Source of the DNA: Armillaria gallica
Lineage: Eukaryota; Basidiomycota; Agaricomycetes; Agaricales; Physalacriaceae
Reading direction: 5' to 3'
DNA: 64,000 bases
Assembly: GCA_037576215.1 (NCBI GenBank)
Contig: JBANDB010000011.1
Coordinates: 1,736,001-1,800,000, forward strand
Below the pieces are notes generated by a model. That model was not told the DNA's origin and made no database searches. It saw nothing but the letters and a program-made list of their open reading frames with translations. Positions 1 to 12,196 of the stretch are shown here, piece after piece (position 1 is the first letter of the stretch; every line of letters starts with the position of its first letter). A program made the translations under genes and the position numbers.

Positions 1-2430
1 CACCTAATGAGGTGGGGACCGAAAAGAATGAAGTAGCTAGTGATTCAGAGGTAATCACCGTCCCAATGAGTAGGGCGCAGCTGGTGCTCGTCTTTGGGTA
101 TGCCCCTCGTTCTCTTCGATCTACAAGATTATATTGAAATTTGAGCAGTGCCTTTATGCTCGTATTCCTCCTCATTTCTCTTGATCAAACCATTATTTCA
201 ACCGCACTTCCAACCATCACCTCTCATTTCCAAGCGGTATCCGATCTTTCTTGGATTGCAAGCGCTTATTTCTTACCTCAGGTAACTCTACGAACTTGAG
301 AGTCTTCAAAAACACTATTAACCATCTCCCCTGTTGTAGGCTGGGCTGATGCTTTTCTTTGGACGTATCCTGAGCATTTCTTCTCCGAAGATAATTTGTC
401 TTGCGGTCATAGCTATCTTCGAAATTGGGAGCCTCTTTTGCGCAGTGGCACCTTCGGTTAATTTCCTGATCTTTGGAAGAGCTTTTGCGGGTGTTGGCGC
501 TTCCGGTCTCGGCATTTCCTGCATGTATATTGTTGCAAAAGTATTGTTTCTTTACTTTCTTTTATTCTAATGGAAAGCTGAGATCATGTAGATCACAACC
601 GTTCGACAAAGACCTGTATTTATGGGTCTCTTTGGTGCGGTGTATTCAGTTTCGTCGATTGTTGGACCACTTATTGGCGGAACACTTTCGGGTTTGTTCA
701 CCGTGAAATGAGTTTCTCGACCTGGCTGATTATACGTTGCAGATCACGTCTCATGGCGGTAAGTGAATCTAGGGTCCCCCGCGTATGATTCGTATTTATT
801 ATCTGCTTGGAAATTCTTCTAGGTGGTGCTTCTGTAAGCGGCTTTCTTAGTGTATTTATGGTCGCTAATCCCACTTTACAGACGTCAACCTTCCAGTAAG
901 TATAGAATTCTTTCCGTATCAATGAATTGTTTAGGAAATTCTGACCATTATAGATTGGGGGCGTGGCCTTCACGGCAGTCGCCCTGTCGTTGCCTCAAAT
1001 TACAATAAAAAACTGCGGTCAGTCTACTTGGGAAACCTGGCGATGTCTTGATTGGATAGGGGTATTTCTAAGCATAGCCGTTGTAACTTTGTTTCTTCTC
1101 CCTGTTCAATGGGGCGGGAATGAAAGGCCGTGGAGTGACCCGGTCGTCATTGTGCCTCTCGTTTTGGTACGTGATATATCAATGCAGGAACATCCTTCGT
1201 TCAGTCTTTGACACAGTCCGGTGTCACACTTGCGATATTCATAGCATGGGAGTACAGAAAAGGTCTGGAGGCTCTTCTTCCATTGGATATGTTCATGCGT
1301 CGTAACATGCTTGGCGTATGCTTACATTCGGTCAGTAGTAGTAATTACGTCCGGCATCCTTATGCAACTCACCGCGTATCTCCAGTTCTTCTGTGACATG
1401 TGCTTCATGATTGCGAGCGTATGTTTCGAATTCTTCGCATTGCCTATCTGACTCGTAGAACTCCCCTACGTCCAGTATTATTTGGTACGAGGAGTTGCGA
1501 CTGATTCATACTATCGCTCTATATTTCTGTTTCAGCCATTCTTATATCAATTACGAGGTCATTCTGCCACGAAGTCGGGCATAGATATCATTCCCTTCAT
1601 GATGTGCGTATCTCTACTCCCTTGATAAGCCTATTTATCATTTGTTTCGTTTCAGCGCCGGAATTTTAGGTATGCATGCAATCCTTCTACCCAGATTCTT
1701 CTACTTCATCAACTGTCGAAAGCTTCTGTTCTTTCCGGCATCTGCATTTCTGTGAGTTTTGCTCGTTGTAAAAGATTCAACCCTCCTCAGGACCGCAATC
1801 TAGAAACTGGGTTACGCGTGGCCGTTCTTGTTCTTTGGACCACTCGCTGGGGCAGTCGCATCGGGATTGATGTTCAGTCTCAATATGAATTCCTCATTCG
1901 CTCGCATAGCTGGGTACCAAATTTTGATGGGAGCCGGGCTGGGGGTTTCTCTTCAAACTTCGGTGTGACAGTTCATCTAGCGTGTCTAGAATATTAGTGA
2001 CGCTTCCGTCTTCAGTTGGTTGTCGCTCAAGCTGAATTTTCGAAAGATGAAACACGGCTATCTCAAGCTACTTCTATGGCCACATTTATGAAAGTCTTGG
2101 GATACGCCGTGGGCTTAGCGTGCGCATCTCTGACTTTCACATTTGTACCAAGCTGACGTGAAGTGTAGTTCCGGAGGTGGTATATTCGCTAGTCGCGTGA
2201 GAGATGAACTTAACGGTACTCCTGGGTTGGATCCTCAATTTTTGCGCGAGGCTCTGTCCAACATCAAGTTTATATTTACCTTAGCTCCGGAGTTGCAGGC
2301 GACTATCTTGGGAGGATATATTCGTGCGGTGGTCTCTGTTTTCCTTCTCAGTGTTGCAACAGCAGCCATAAGCTCCATTGGTTGTCTCTTGATTTCCTGG
2401 AAGAAGATAGATACATATGGTGATTCGTAG
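1..2430 (+). CDS. MFS multidrug transporter (DHA2-like), 5' end outside window
   Basis: Membrane transporter of the major facilitator superfamily, probably a drug:H+ antiporter with 14 membrane spans. The frame is already open at base 1, so the start lies upstream. Family signs include [13 protein letters not shown] near 190-220, the segment [13 protein letters not shown] near 475-515, [10 protein letters not shown] near 665-690 and, after splicing, DHVSWRWCFYVNLPIGG around 740-965, which is a hallmark of DHA2 proteins. A later exon reads [14 protein letters not shown], and the frame ends in a hydrophobic stretch before a TAG at 2428-2430. There are many small GT-AG introns, for example between W-C-F and Y-V-N-L-P near 830-890. 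I found no forced stop after splicing, so the gene looks intact. The exact substrate cannot be read from the sequence. Confidence 0.85.
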
Positions 2431-4082
2431 GACTGTTGTTGCCACCGCAATGCGCGATAGATACCCTCTCCACACTCTATGTAGTGACTATTATTGATAC
2501 TATACTATAAACAGATAAAGACTTTTCTCCCTCTCGGCTGAGCCTGGCCGACCGGTAGAACGTAAACTGGACAGAGTAACTTAGGTAACTGCTCTGTCCA
2601 AAATGGGCACGATTTCATTCTTGTTTTTCACCCGTTTCGCTGTGTGTGGTGTCGCGTGCATGATATCAGAATGTAGCACTAGCAATCGAGAGGACTGAGC
2701 TAAGCAAATGTGCGAAAGAGCATGACGCTCAAAAACACAAGAATTCAAGTTGATTTCATAGTTATTTGGTCTTGAGTCTTTGTTTCCGGAAGTACATGCT
2801 TGCAAAGCTATGCTCTGGTAATTGGATGTATATGCGTACTTGCGTGTAATACGGATGAATGAGTATCCCTCATTAGGTCTTGCTCTCAGGCTATGCTTCG
2901 ATTCTGTTGGCTGATCGGCTGTACTCGTTAGCCGCACACATTTTGCCTTCATCGCGCTGTGGGAATGATGCCTATCAAGGACGCAAGGCGGTTCAAACTT
3001 GAAAACATGATACTCGGAATGAACTCCTGCTGATCAACAGGAAGACAGCCTATCATGTGCTCGCAGTCCCCTTGTGACAGTAACTTTAAGTAGGTTCATG
3101 AAGCAGGGGACGGTAGTCCCAAAGTCGTCGTTTTGAAGAGCTATAGGTGAACGAACAGGTACCTACTCAGGAGGAAATCTAGCGAGAAAAGATACAGAGA
3201 CATAGTGTGGATTAACTAGTGTGTAACAGACTACAGTGTTCATTACCCTTGGTACCGAGGACTCGGGACCGATGGCCATCCCTGCCTGTCGCATACTTCC
3301 CGCCTATACTTGGTCTTCAAGCTGGGTCTTCCTTATCCTGGTTTCAAGGCTCGGCTCTAACCCCATTCCAAGCTATTCTGAGCTGCCATTGGTTCTCATG
3401 GATCTCCGGAATTTCAGGGTTGGAATCAATAGCAAAGACCGCAGAGATCATATCCGCAGACGCTAAATAAACTGTACCATTTCAATCACTTCGAATGTCA
3501 CATGTCGCAGGCGGCGCACGTAAAAGAACCCCGCGTCACATGTCTCAAAGACCTCATTCGGGAAGGTTTGGTGCCACAAATCCGTAAAAGTTCTAAATTT
3601 GGCGCAAAATGGCCGAAATTATGGTTTTTTCTTGTCTGCGACGCCTTTCACGCCATTTACAACCTATGCTGGTTGTTCTGCATGTAAAAATTGGCTCTAA
3701 AACCGGTCCTCAATATGAAAAGTATTCGTGTTTTGTACGAATGTCCTAGTGCATTCGATCATTCGGCGAGATCCAAGTATGTCACATGTCACAAGCCATC
3801 TGATTAAGCCATCTGATTCAAGTATGATTATCGATCCTCCATCTGCTCCGATTCAAATGCTCTCAGGGTCTTCTCTTCATCACATCTTCTTGATTGCTCC
3901 ACTTGATCACTCCGAGAGATATGCTACAGAGGACGCGCCAAGTTCTCAGTGGTCTTTTTGATGGCGATTCACCGCCTTTGTCCTTACAGAAGGGGAATGA
4001 TTTAGTACCTACTAGGTTTCAAGGATCCGTATAATTAATGACAGTGAGTTTTCCAATCCCTCGTTTACCTTGACACGCTCCA
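2431..4082. other. Intergenic stretch, no supported gene
   Basis: This gap of about 1.65 kb holds only short open frames, such as 2581-2952 on the minus strand and 3219-3470 on the plus strand. None shows a domain motif or a coherent exon chain. I see no RNA gene or long repeat here. Confidence 0.4.
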
Positions 4083-5497
4083 ATGTCTACCATCTCCATT
4101 CCAGTTGACCGAATATTTTTCGTAACGTATACACCTGGTAGGTTCATTACTGACAGTGCATCACACGGATACTTATACTCAATGGTATAGCTGCGGCGAT
4201 GGTTTTGATGTTGTGGGACCATTGCTTGACGTTTGGTGAAGAAGTAGCAACCATGTGGGGTCCTTTGGATGAGCGCATCCTAACGAAAGTTGTCCACATC
4301 CTGAATCGCTACTTTACGGAAGCAATATTGATATACCGTGTTTATGGTTAGTAAACGTGCTTCATATCCTGGGATTTTTACTCATCTGTAACTCTAGTTA
4401 CGATTGAGCTAGCAGACGTCGTTGGTGGTGAGGTCGGTGGCTGATGATTTATCTTGCGTTTGTGATAACCTCACATCTGCATCATACCCAGGCTCAGTAA
4501 GTTTCACCTGCCGTCCTTGTTGAGAAAGACATTCATCGGATAAGCGCAGTTGCAAGGCAGTAGTCTGGCTTGCCAACATATCTGCTGTCATCGTTGCTAG
4601 TATTTCGCAATGTAGGTTGTATAATTCTGTTTTCATCCAGTCATTGCTGACTGCGCCACGGCAGTCTACATTATGATGCGCGTCTATCGCCTATGGGATC
4701 ACAGGCAGCGTGTTCGCAGAACATTACTCGTCACATTCGGTATCTGCATAACGACATTAACGATTCTTTCAATTTTGTCGGTTTTGAGTTACCTGAATAG
4801 CGGAGGCAAATGTTTGTTCTATCTTGACGACTCGACGCTAAAATTTACCTGTGGCAGACTCCCAGAATGGCTGTGCCATTGGAAGAATACCAACGACGGT
4901 AGCTTGCACAATGGGTGTCTTGGTGGGTCCATTTCCCTTGAAGAAGGATCTTTAATTCTGATGTTTCCCAGTCACTCTTTAATGTCTTCGTGATTTTTAT
5001 GACCGTCTACAATGCTCTGGAAAGGCCGCGTCGTTCTGAAAATGAACTTTTAGATTCACTGAGGTGTGACGGCGCCCGGATCTACTTGGTAAGCTACCCT
5101 ATCATATCACCTCATCTCAGTTTACCCTCTGATCATCGTATCAGGGAATTTGTAGTACGCAGCAACTACCCTCCTTTTCGGAATCAATCTGACAACCACT
5201 TGTAGTGTTATGGCTGATACTTCTGGTATGTTCTGTCACAATCGAGGTAAGTATCGGAACATCGAATATATTCTACCTCTCAATCTACCATACTCCTTTA
5301 GGCGACCTCATTTCTTTCTCTATTAACGTGCGCACTTCTATTATCCTGTAAAGGCCGCACTCTCACATCTCTAGTTCAGCCTTGTATGCTCCCTGAACGC
5401 AAATATTGCCGCGCGAGTGCATCTTCGCATAGAAGGTCTCCGACGTCTTTTTCCTACGCGCCCTGTCACGATCTACCGAAGTTCCGTAGAAAACTGA
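4083..5497 (+). CDS. DUF6533 domain membrane protein
   Basis: Multi-pass membrane protein of the basidiomycete DUF6533 family; function unknown. Exon 1 (4083-4121, start MSTISIPVDRIFF) joins in phase to the core motif MLWDHCLTFGEEVATMW and then to the typical segment HILNRYFTEAILIYR near 4290-4340. Later exons read SISQFYIMMRVYRLWDHR across an intron ending near 4660, then FVIFMTVYNALERPRR and DSLRCDGARIYL near 5000-5090, YAATTLLFGINLTTT near 5158-5200, and a last exon ending LRRLFPTRPVTIYRSSVEN with TGA at 5495-5497. The first intron is only 35 nt. The order (D-x-x-L-T-F-x-x-E, N-R-Y, R-V-Y-x-L-W, D-G-x-x-x-Y-L) matches the family. The exon borders in the 4340-4620 part are the least certain. 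Confidence 0.75.
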
Positions 5498-6251
5498 CAT
5501 TCGTAGAGCATCATGACCTTATTTATGAGACGAACGAGAACGGATATCATCGCGACATGATGTTTTGTATACAAGTATTAAATTAAGTGCATCTAGGTTG
5601 CCAGCGACAAGTGTATCACTATAACGAGTCTGTCTAATTATAATATGTCGTTTTGACGACGGATGATACGGAACAACGGTGTGAGAAGAAGGGGATCGTA
5701 GTGTCAAAGCCTACTGGCGCGCAAGTCCTAATATACGCTAGCGAGGAGCATGGATATTCTATCAGGCGCTGGGGGCGGAACATATGATTCGAGAAGTTAG
5801 AAACTTACTAAGGGACGCTTCTCGTGGTTTCGAACGACCATAAATTCAGGGCAATTCTATGCGGACCACTTTGGATGTGTATGCTCACACGACGCGGTGT
5901 CTTTGAAGCTAATTTCATCCCCCTGAGGAATGGAGTTTATGGTCGCACTTGATATGGACCCTTACGATGCGGTGTGTAAGAGACGTTGGTAACCCGCATA
6001 GCTCCAATCTTCTTAGGCTGAGTGCCTTGCCTTACCGACCGAGGATCCACCCGGACGCTGATAACTTGAATAGCACTCACTTGGCTAGCCATTCCATCGG
6101 GACAGTCCTGCTGAACGTAATATAACGGATTGAATAAGAAGAATCAAATCAGAAAACCTTAAGCGTCCGGTGATTTTAATTCATAGCAAAGGCCGCTGCA
6201 ACACTTCTTTTGTACTTTTCTGACCCTCTGCCGGCAGATTCGTCTTCTATC
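5498..6251. other. Intergenic stretch, no supported gene
   Basis: No coding exon chain, RNA gene or repeat could be recognised. It should contain the promoter of the downstream P450 gene, but I see no clear core promoter element. Confidence 0.35.
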
Positions 6252-7856
6252 ATGAGTTTGTATATAATGAGACTCTTCGGTCCCACACCATATCCTGCAT
6301 ACGCTATGATGCTGGACTACACTCTTTTGATTAACCTCTCTGTCACCTTCATTTTCCTTCTCTGTGTCGACATTGTATGTCGACTTCAAGCCCCCAAAGA
6401 TATCCCCGTCGTTCGTAGCTGGCTACCCATCGCAAACTGGTTTTCCGGGTTTGCATTCTTTTTCAGGCGACCCTCTTGGCTTCGGGAATGCAGGTAAAAC
6501 ATATGTGATTTCATCGAGGTCAGGGATAACAGATGCCTTTCTGTCTGTAACAGGAAGCGCTATGGCAATTTTTACAGGTTTAGCGTAGGCACGCAGAACA
6601 TAGTCGTCATGTCCGAAAGGACTTTGTTGAAAGCAATGTTTGCGAACCGCAGTAAATCCCTGGGGGCCAGGAAGGTCCATGCCCGGATTTTCGTTGCATT
6701 GGGCATCCGCTGTACTCTTGATGAGCTTGATGTTCCGCTACATGGACATTTTCTTCCATCGCTGGACTATCTCTTTTCGAAGAGGATTATAGCGAAAGAC
6801 ATGAGGAATCCATTTCACAGCGGGCTACACGTTCGTTTCCGGAATCTTGCAAACATGACACACTCTTTTACTCTTTCAGAACTCATCGGTTCCACGGTCT
6901 ATGAGCCACTCACCATCGCATTTTTCGGTCCTTCCTTTCCCTTTGATACCTACACCGACTATCGTATTCTCGACAGCGCATTATTAACCCTCATGGGCCC
7001 TTTATCCTTTACTGCGAGGTCAGGGATCGGCGCGCGTGATAGACTTCTGGAGATCTTCGTGTCATATATTCGAGACAGAGCTAAAGGTGGCGACAAAGAT
7101 CTTGAAGGAGAAGCACTATCACATACACTGAATTCGGTCCGTAGCGGCTCCCTATCCATCAGAGATCAAGCCGCCTGCCTGCTGGGACTGCACTGGTCTC
7201 TTCATACTAACCTGCATCGTTCTATGTTTTGGATGGTCGCGTTCATTTTGGAAAATCGCACCGCGTTAGAGAGCCTGTGCTCTGAAGTCCGCGAGACGAT
7301 CACGAAGATATACGGCGGAAGTCTGGATGGATTGATGGAGGAGACTTCTCTACTTCCGGAATTTCCACTCGTCGACTCGGCCATCAAAGAAAGTCTTCGA
7401 ATGGCAGGGCTGTCCAGCTCACTGAGAGAGGTCGAGTTCGATACAAACATCACTTCGGGGGATTCGTCCTTCGTGATACGGCGAGGTGATTACGTGTTTG
7501 GTGACACCAGGGCGATTCATGTCGATAACTCCATTTATCCGGATGCAGCGACCTACAAAGTTGATCGGTTCTTAGTGGGAAAGGGGAAGGCGCCGAACAC
7601 TCTCACCTGGGGAAGTGGGGAGCACATTGTAAGGCTATTCTCTACGAACGAAATTCTATCTGATACATTGCAGTGCAAGGGGAGATTCCTGGCCCAATAT
7701 ACCATGAAGCTTTGGCTAATCATGCTCCTCGAGATGTACGATATCTCCTCCCCCGAATCTAGCGTCCCGGAAATGGATCCAAAAAGCTGGAGCGCCATCG
7801 CGGATCCTGTTGGTGATATGACGGTCTGCCTCCGCCGACGGGATAACAGGTGTTGA
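6252..7856 (+). CDS. Cytochrome P450 monooxygenase
   Basis: Membrane-anchored heme monooxygenase, expected in the ER. Three exons (6252-6493, 6554-7628, 7674-7856) splice to 499 residues, the normal length for a fungal P450. The N-terminus has one hydrophobic anchor (INLSVTFIFLLCVDIVC) followed by a short proline-containing hinge. The first splice gives RECRKRYGNFYRFSVGTQ, the usual beta-1 entry of P450s. The ExxR motif is ESLR near 7390. The heme loop, WGSGEHICKGR, exists only after removal of a 45 nt intron at 7629-7673. The first residue of that loop is Trp instead of Phe. The I-helix region (LLGLHWSLHTNLHRSMFW) lacks the usual A/G-G-x-x-T, as in CYP7/CYP8-type enzymes, so the chemistry may not be classical hydroxylation. 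I chose the start as the first ATG; upstream in-frame codons are not ATG. Confidence 0.9.
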
Positions 7857-8367
7857 ACAATGCTTGAGTCAATATTGATTGTCGTAGCACCGTTAGGCTA
7901 GAGCTTTGAAAATGGACTTCTACACTTTATAATACTACATGCATGTTAGAGCAAAGTCAGAACCGCCATCAGAATTGAGGAAGAAAGGTTGCGCTTTACC
8001 TCCGAAAGCGTCCTGGACCAATCCTGGACTCAGAGTCCTTACTCTGCAAAAAAGGAAGCCAAGAATATTCGAGCATCTGCGGCTTTCCGCGTATTTTGAC
8101 CTGGGCAAAGAGGTTGAAGGAGCGATCCGGGTAATTCGGATGCAAAATCCGAATCGTGATCGAAAGGTCACAGCCACCGCTCCATTTTCGTCCAGACAAG
8201 CAGTACGCCGTATCTTACGAATCCACCGAACAAAGTGTAACACTTTTTCTCAATCCTGAAACTAAAGGCGATTTGCCCATCTTCGACTTGAAGACTTCAC
8301 GGAGTTATGAAGTAGGCGTTGTTTCAACCTTATTATTCTAACGCTCAACACCTGCTTGTCAAGCACA
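7857..8367. other. Intergenic stretch between P450 and F-box gene
   Basis: An open frame of 106 codons (7939-8259) is present, but it has no recognisable domain and I cannot support it as a gene. The stretch probably holds the P450 3' UTR and the F-box gene promoter. Confidence 0.35.
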
Positions 8368-10029
8368 ATGAAAGAACTTGTCTACTCCCTGGAAGCCATA
8401 GTCTTGAACAGTAACAGTATAATCCCATCCGAGTGCCAGCTGGGAACTAGGGGCAGACTTTCCAAAGGCGACGTAAAGGCCGTCAAAGCAAGTAATGAAG
8501 CCCTTGAAAACGAATTACCCAATGTCGACGGTTGCATTCAAAAGCTAGACGTAATCCTTCAGCGTCTGCATCATCGACGCCACAAAGTCTGCGCCGCCCT
8601 CGAGCTCCAAAAGGCTCTTGTTCCTTTACCAAGAAACAAAAAATACATCTTGTCTCGAACCCCTTACGAATCAGCTCCAATTTCCATCCTTCCCTTCGAA
8701 ATCGTAAGCACTATACTCACACTTGCCGTCACTATGGCTGGAGGGGAGGTGCATAGTCTTGATATCAAACATGGCGCGCCGTGGATATTCAGTCAAGTCT
8801 GTAGCGCGTGGCGAGCTATAGCTTTGTCAACACCGTCGCTTTGGTCTCGAGTCATTCTCACTGATGAGTACAATGCTTTCACCGAAGAGGATAAGGACAT
8901 CCTACAGGAGTATCTCCGCCGATCGAACTCCCACCCATTGCGTGTCATAGTCGGTGCTTTCCCCGTCGATTGGGATATGTTTTATGAGACTTTAGAGTGT
9001 CTCAGGAACCATACCGCCCGTTGGGAGACCGTAGATCTGACGGTCGATTTCGAGGGGGTACACGTCTTCCCAGAGATTTTCCCTGAAAAAAGGTTTCCTA
9101 TCCTGAAGACCTTCAGACTCACTGTCGAAGGTCTAGATTCCTACCTCGTAGAAAGAGCTGACAATCCGCCTCGCCGCCTCATCGGGCTCCATAACAAATT
9201 TCGCGAGAATAACACAATGTTGCAGGATTGTCCTAACCTAGAGGATGTCTTGTTGCAGGGCGTCGGAATTAGCGAGGTATCCTTCCCGTTGACCGAGTTG
9301 AGGACCTTCCGAGGCGACATGTACGACCATACAGAACTCAGTCAACTTCTTTCGGGGGCTCCCGAGCTCACCCAGGCAACGCTTTGGATTAAATTCGGTC
9401 AGAAAAGCAATTTCACCGGCTCACCGGTGAGCCACCTAGGCCTTCGCTATCTGTCAATATACACCGATGTGGATGCCTTCAAATACGTGCACCTCCCACG
9501 TCTACAACACTTGCTGGTAGAGCGTTTTATAGCGATCAAGGAGAATCTCCGTATCGAGAAATTCATCTCAAGTTCGCAGTGTGAACTTCAGACGCTCTGC
9601 CTGAACGTGCCTCCGCTTCCCTTCGCGTATCTGTCATCTATACTCAAGAGTTGCAGCTCGACACTAAAAGTGTTATCTGTACACGTTGACGACACAATGG
9701 CGGAGGACCTGTATAATGTCCTCACGTACGAATCTGTATACTGTCTCGCGCCTCATTTAGAGGAACTCTTCATCCAGGATAACACCTACGGAAACGATTC
9801 GGTGAACCCTCCTGTGAAAGCGTTCGAGTACGGAAATGCGGCATTTTTGAATATGGTGTCGTCCCGGCGGCAGTTAAGATCGGAAACGACGCTGCTCAAG
9901 TCGATAACGCTGACTGCTCCTTACTCTCCCCGACCAAAAAGGTTGCTCAAGGCAATGAAGAAACATAAAAGAGATGGGATATCGATAAGATTTTATGGCT
10001 ATGTATGGACGATGACGCTCGAAAGGTGA
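8368..10029 (+). CDS. F-box protein with diverged leucine-rich repeats
   Basis: Probable substrate receptor for an SCF ubiquitin ligase. It is a single-exon frame of 553 codons from the first ATG. A coiled N-terminal segment of about 85 residues (IQKLDVILQRLHHRRHKVCA) precedes the F-box (PISILPFEIVSTILTLAV, then FSQVCSAWRAIALSTPSLWS). After the F-box comes a long region with spaced leucines of the kind LPRLQHLLVERF and CPNLEDVLLQGVGI, consistent with irregular leucine-rich repeats that would bind a client. This coil, F-box, LRR layout is very common and expanded in Agaricomycetes. The target cannot be predicted. Codon use and the lack of stops over 1.66 kb leave little doubt that it is coding. 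Confidence 0.9.
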   Translation: MKELVYSLEAIVLNSNSIIPSECQLGTRGRLSKGDVKAVKASNEALENELPNVDGCIQKLDVILQRLHHRRHKVCAALELQKALVPLPRNKKYILSRTPYESAPISILPFEIVSTILTLAVTMAGGEVHSLDIKHGAPWIFSQVCSAWRAIALSTPSLWSRVILTDEYNAFTEEDKDILQEYLRRSNSHPLRVIVGAFPVDWDMFYETLECLRNHTARWETVDLTVDFEGVHVFPEIFPEKRFPILKTFRLTVEGLDSYLVERADNPPRRLIGLHNKFRENNTMLQDCPNLEDVLLQGVGISEVSFPLTELRTFRGDMYDHTELSQLLSGAPELTQATLWIKFGQKSNFTGSPVSHLGLRYLSIYTDVDAFKYVHLPRLQHLLVERFIAIKENLRIEKFISSSQCELQTLCLNVPPLPFAYLSSILKSCSSTLKVLSVHVDDTMAEDLYNVLTYESVYCLAPHLEELFIQDNTYGNDSVNPPVKAFEYGNAAFLNMVSSRRQLRSETTLLKSITLTAPYSPRPKRLLKAMKKHKRDGISIRFYGYVWTMTLER

Positions 10030-10198
10030 CACATAATGAAAGTGTGTACCAGTACTTCTGAGAAAGAGGCACAATGATCGATACAGGAAAGGTATTCACT
10101 ATCACACACAGGACATTGTCGTTGGAAGAATACAAATATGAGGGCAGAAGATTGGGCAATATAATCGACCCTTTCGGAGGCTTCGCGGACGAATTAGT

Positions 10199-11359
10199 CT
10201 AGGGCGGTTCGCTCTTCTGATCAGCGTCACTATCCAGAGCGCGCTTCTTCCCATGAATTGACACCCGCTCTGACCACAGACAACCTTCATCTTCAGGCTC
10301 CTCGTAGATTAGTTGCCACCGAGTGTGCTGAGAGCTATACTGGAGGCGATATTCGCAAATATTGGAAAGAGCTTTTTCAACACTGGAGCAGCAGTCAAAT
10401 GTTTACAGAGGAAGCCTGATCGTGACTGAAGATGCATCGCGGGGGACTGCGGAGGAGAGTGTCGTAATACACGCAAGGGGGCGGGTTCATGGTTGTCCGC
10501 TACAGGTCATATTCAGCAATCTCGAGAATATTACTGACTGACTGGCTCCACATTGGTGCGGACCAGCCAGGTTGCAAATTGCTCTGAACAGTGAAGGGAC
10601 TGTAAAAATGACGTGATGTCGACGAACCGCCGGCGCTATTGGCAGAAGAGAAAAAGCCTGGTAAAGAAGAAACCACGTCGTCGAGCGTATTGACACGGTC
10701 GATGACAGACTGCATTTGACAAACAAAAAGGCGACCGCGCGAAAGGATGTGGGTAATGAGTGCCGACTAGCGCCTGCTCGGTCAGGTAGGGGCTTCACCG
10801 GACAATGCATTACCATCCATCTAACCTCAAAAAGAGTGCGCTGAGATGGGTGGTACATTCACCCAAACAATCGCTCTAGGAGTTTCCTGGGAAGGATTGT
10901 GGTGAATCGATCGCTGCTCGGCGCAGCGTGTATATGAAGGGTGGAAGGAAGGGCAGATGTGAGGACAGCAAAGCGCTGATCCTGGGAGGGAAGGGACGCC
11001 TCGTGTACATGATGACCGGACCCCTCGATATAGAGGCAGTCATTATCTCCCCCGAATTGTGTACTAAAGGGAACCATGAAACTCAAAGGCAGTGGTCCTT
11101 AGATGCATCAGTGGGAACCGGCGGAGGATGTGAGTGAGGATCGGCAGCGATACGACTCGGAGGTTTCGGGACCGATAGCAGTTCCTTCTCCCGGCTCCGG
11201 TACGGCCGGAAAGCATGCACGAACGGGAGACATTTCTGTGCCCGAGGAGCTCCTGGCAGAGGCTCGTGGTGAAGTGTTTTTCGGAGTTTAGTTGTCGGCC
11301 GATGAACTGGGAAGGAGCTAAACTCTCCGAACGGACTGATCGCAATAGGTACTGGACAT
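10199..11359 (-). CDS. Unidentified multi-exon protein (model uncertain)
   Basis: I do not recognise this protein. The last two exons are convincing. One reads SVIDRVNTLDDVVSSLPGFF and ends SVSNILEIAEYD near 10505. It joins in phase over an intron to VEKALSNICEYRLQYSSQ, and the protein ends KKRALDSDADQKSEPP with TAG at 10199-10201. Upstream, a frame around 10860-11080 (CLYIEGSGHHVHEASLPSQD) and a proline/arginine-rich frame around 11110-11260 look coding. An ATG at 11357-11359 with an A-rich context could be the start (MSSTYCDQSVRR). I could not connect the 5' exons in one frame, so the limits and the number of introns are provisional. The C-terminal KKR stretch may be a nuclear signal. Confidence 0.4.
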
Positions 11360-12196
11360 TATTGTTAAAGGGAGTGGCGTTTGTTCAGGGGAATGCGTGT
11401 AAGGAAACTAGAGCATATACAGAGAGAGCAAAGACGAGGACAAGAGGGGGGAGAGCGGTATTGTCCAAGCAACGCAGCAGAAATGACGTGCGGGCTACGA
11501 TGATGTCGCGTCTGCTAATCTGTGCAGCAGACAGAAGCTCTAGCATGCAGAAGATGGATGTCCTGACGCGGTTCTTTATGCCGGGTAGAATGCCAGAAAT
11601 ATGTTGAGCAATGCTTGTACCGAGTGGAGGGCGTCCACGTCTGTTGCACGACCCTGTGAGAAGCTCCTTATGCGGCGGTCAGACAAATTGATGAAACACG
11701 AAATGAGAAGCAGCTCACAATAAGTGGTGCTTCACGATGCGTATACAAAGAGCGTATCATCGTTAAAAATGGCTAAAATGGTTGCAATTCGTTGCAATTC
11801 ATACAGATGCGTGTAAGGTGGCCTGCGGAAGATAGATTTCTTGCTAGGTCAGCCTAGCCGCGCTTATACAAATCGAGACAAAAACTCACCATCTAAACTG
11901 GCAGGGAAGGACGATCAAAGTTCAAGGGATAGTCTGTGTAATTACAGGCGGAAGCCATGAAGCGTCTCGTTACCACGAAAGAACAGTGCCCTTCTTGACG
12001 CGCTAAGCAGTGTTTGTAGGCATGGAAGTTCTCTGGGAGAGCCAGGCAGGAACCGAAAAGGTAGAATGGCAAGCAAGAAAACCGAAGAAGAGACCATACA
12101 GATCAAGATGACCATGGGAAATGCAGTCGATCAACCACAAGATTCCTGAATCCGGGTTAGCAACGAGAACCAATGATGATAACACAGCTCAAACCT
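11360..12196. other. Intergenic stretch, no supported gene
   Basis: No supported coding or RNA feature. Seen on the minus strand, it runs from the 3' side of the DUF5745 gene into a pyrimidine-rich stretch (11400-11470) that could be the promoter of the gene ending at 10199. Confidence 0.3.

Noticed and set aside
2581..2952. 123-codon minus-strand frame
   Set aside because: No domain, no splice partners and composition like noncoding DNA.
8356..8367. Extension of the F-box protein by four residues
   Set aside because: The extended frame begins with TTG; the first ATG is at 8368.
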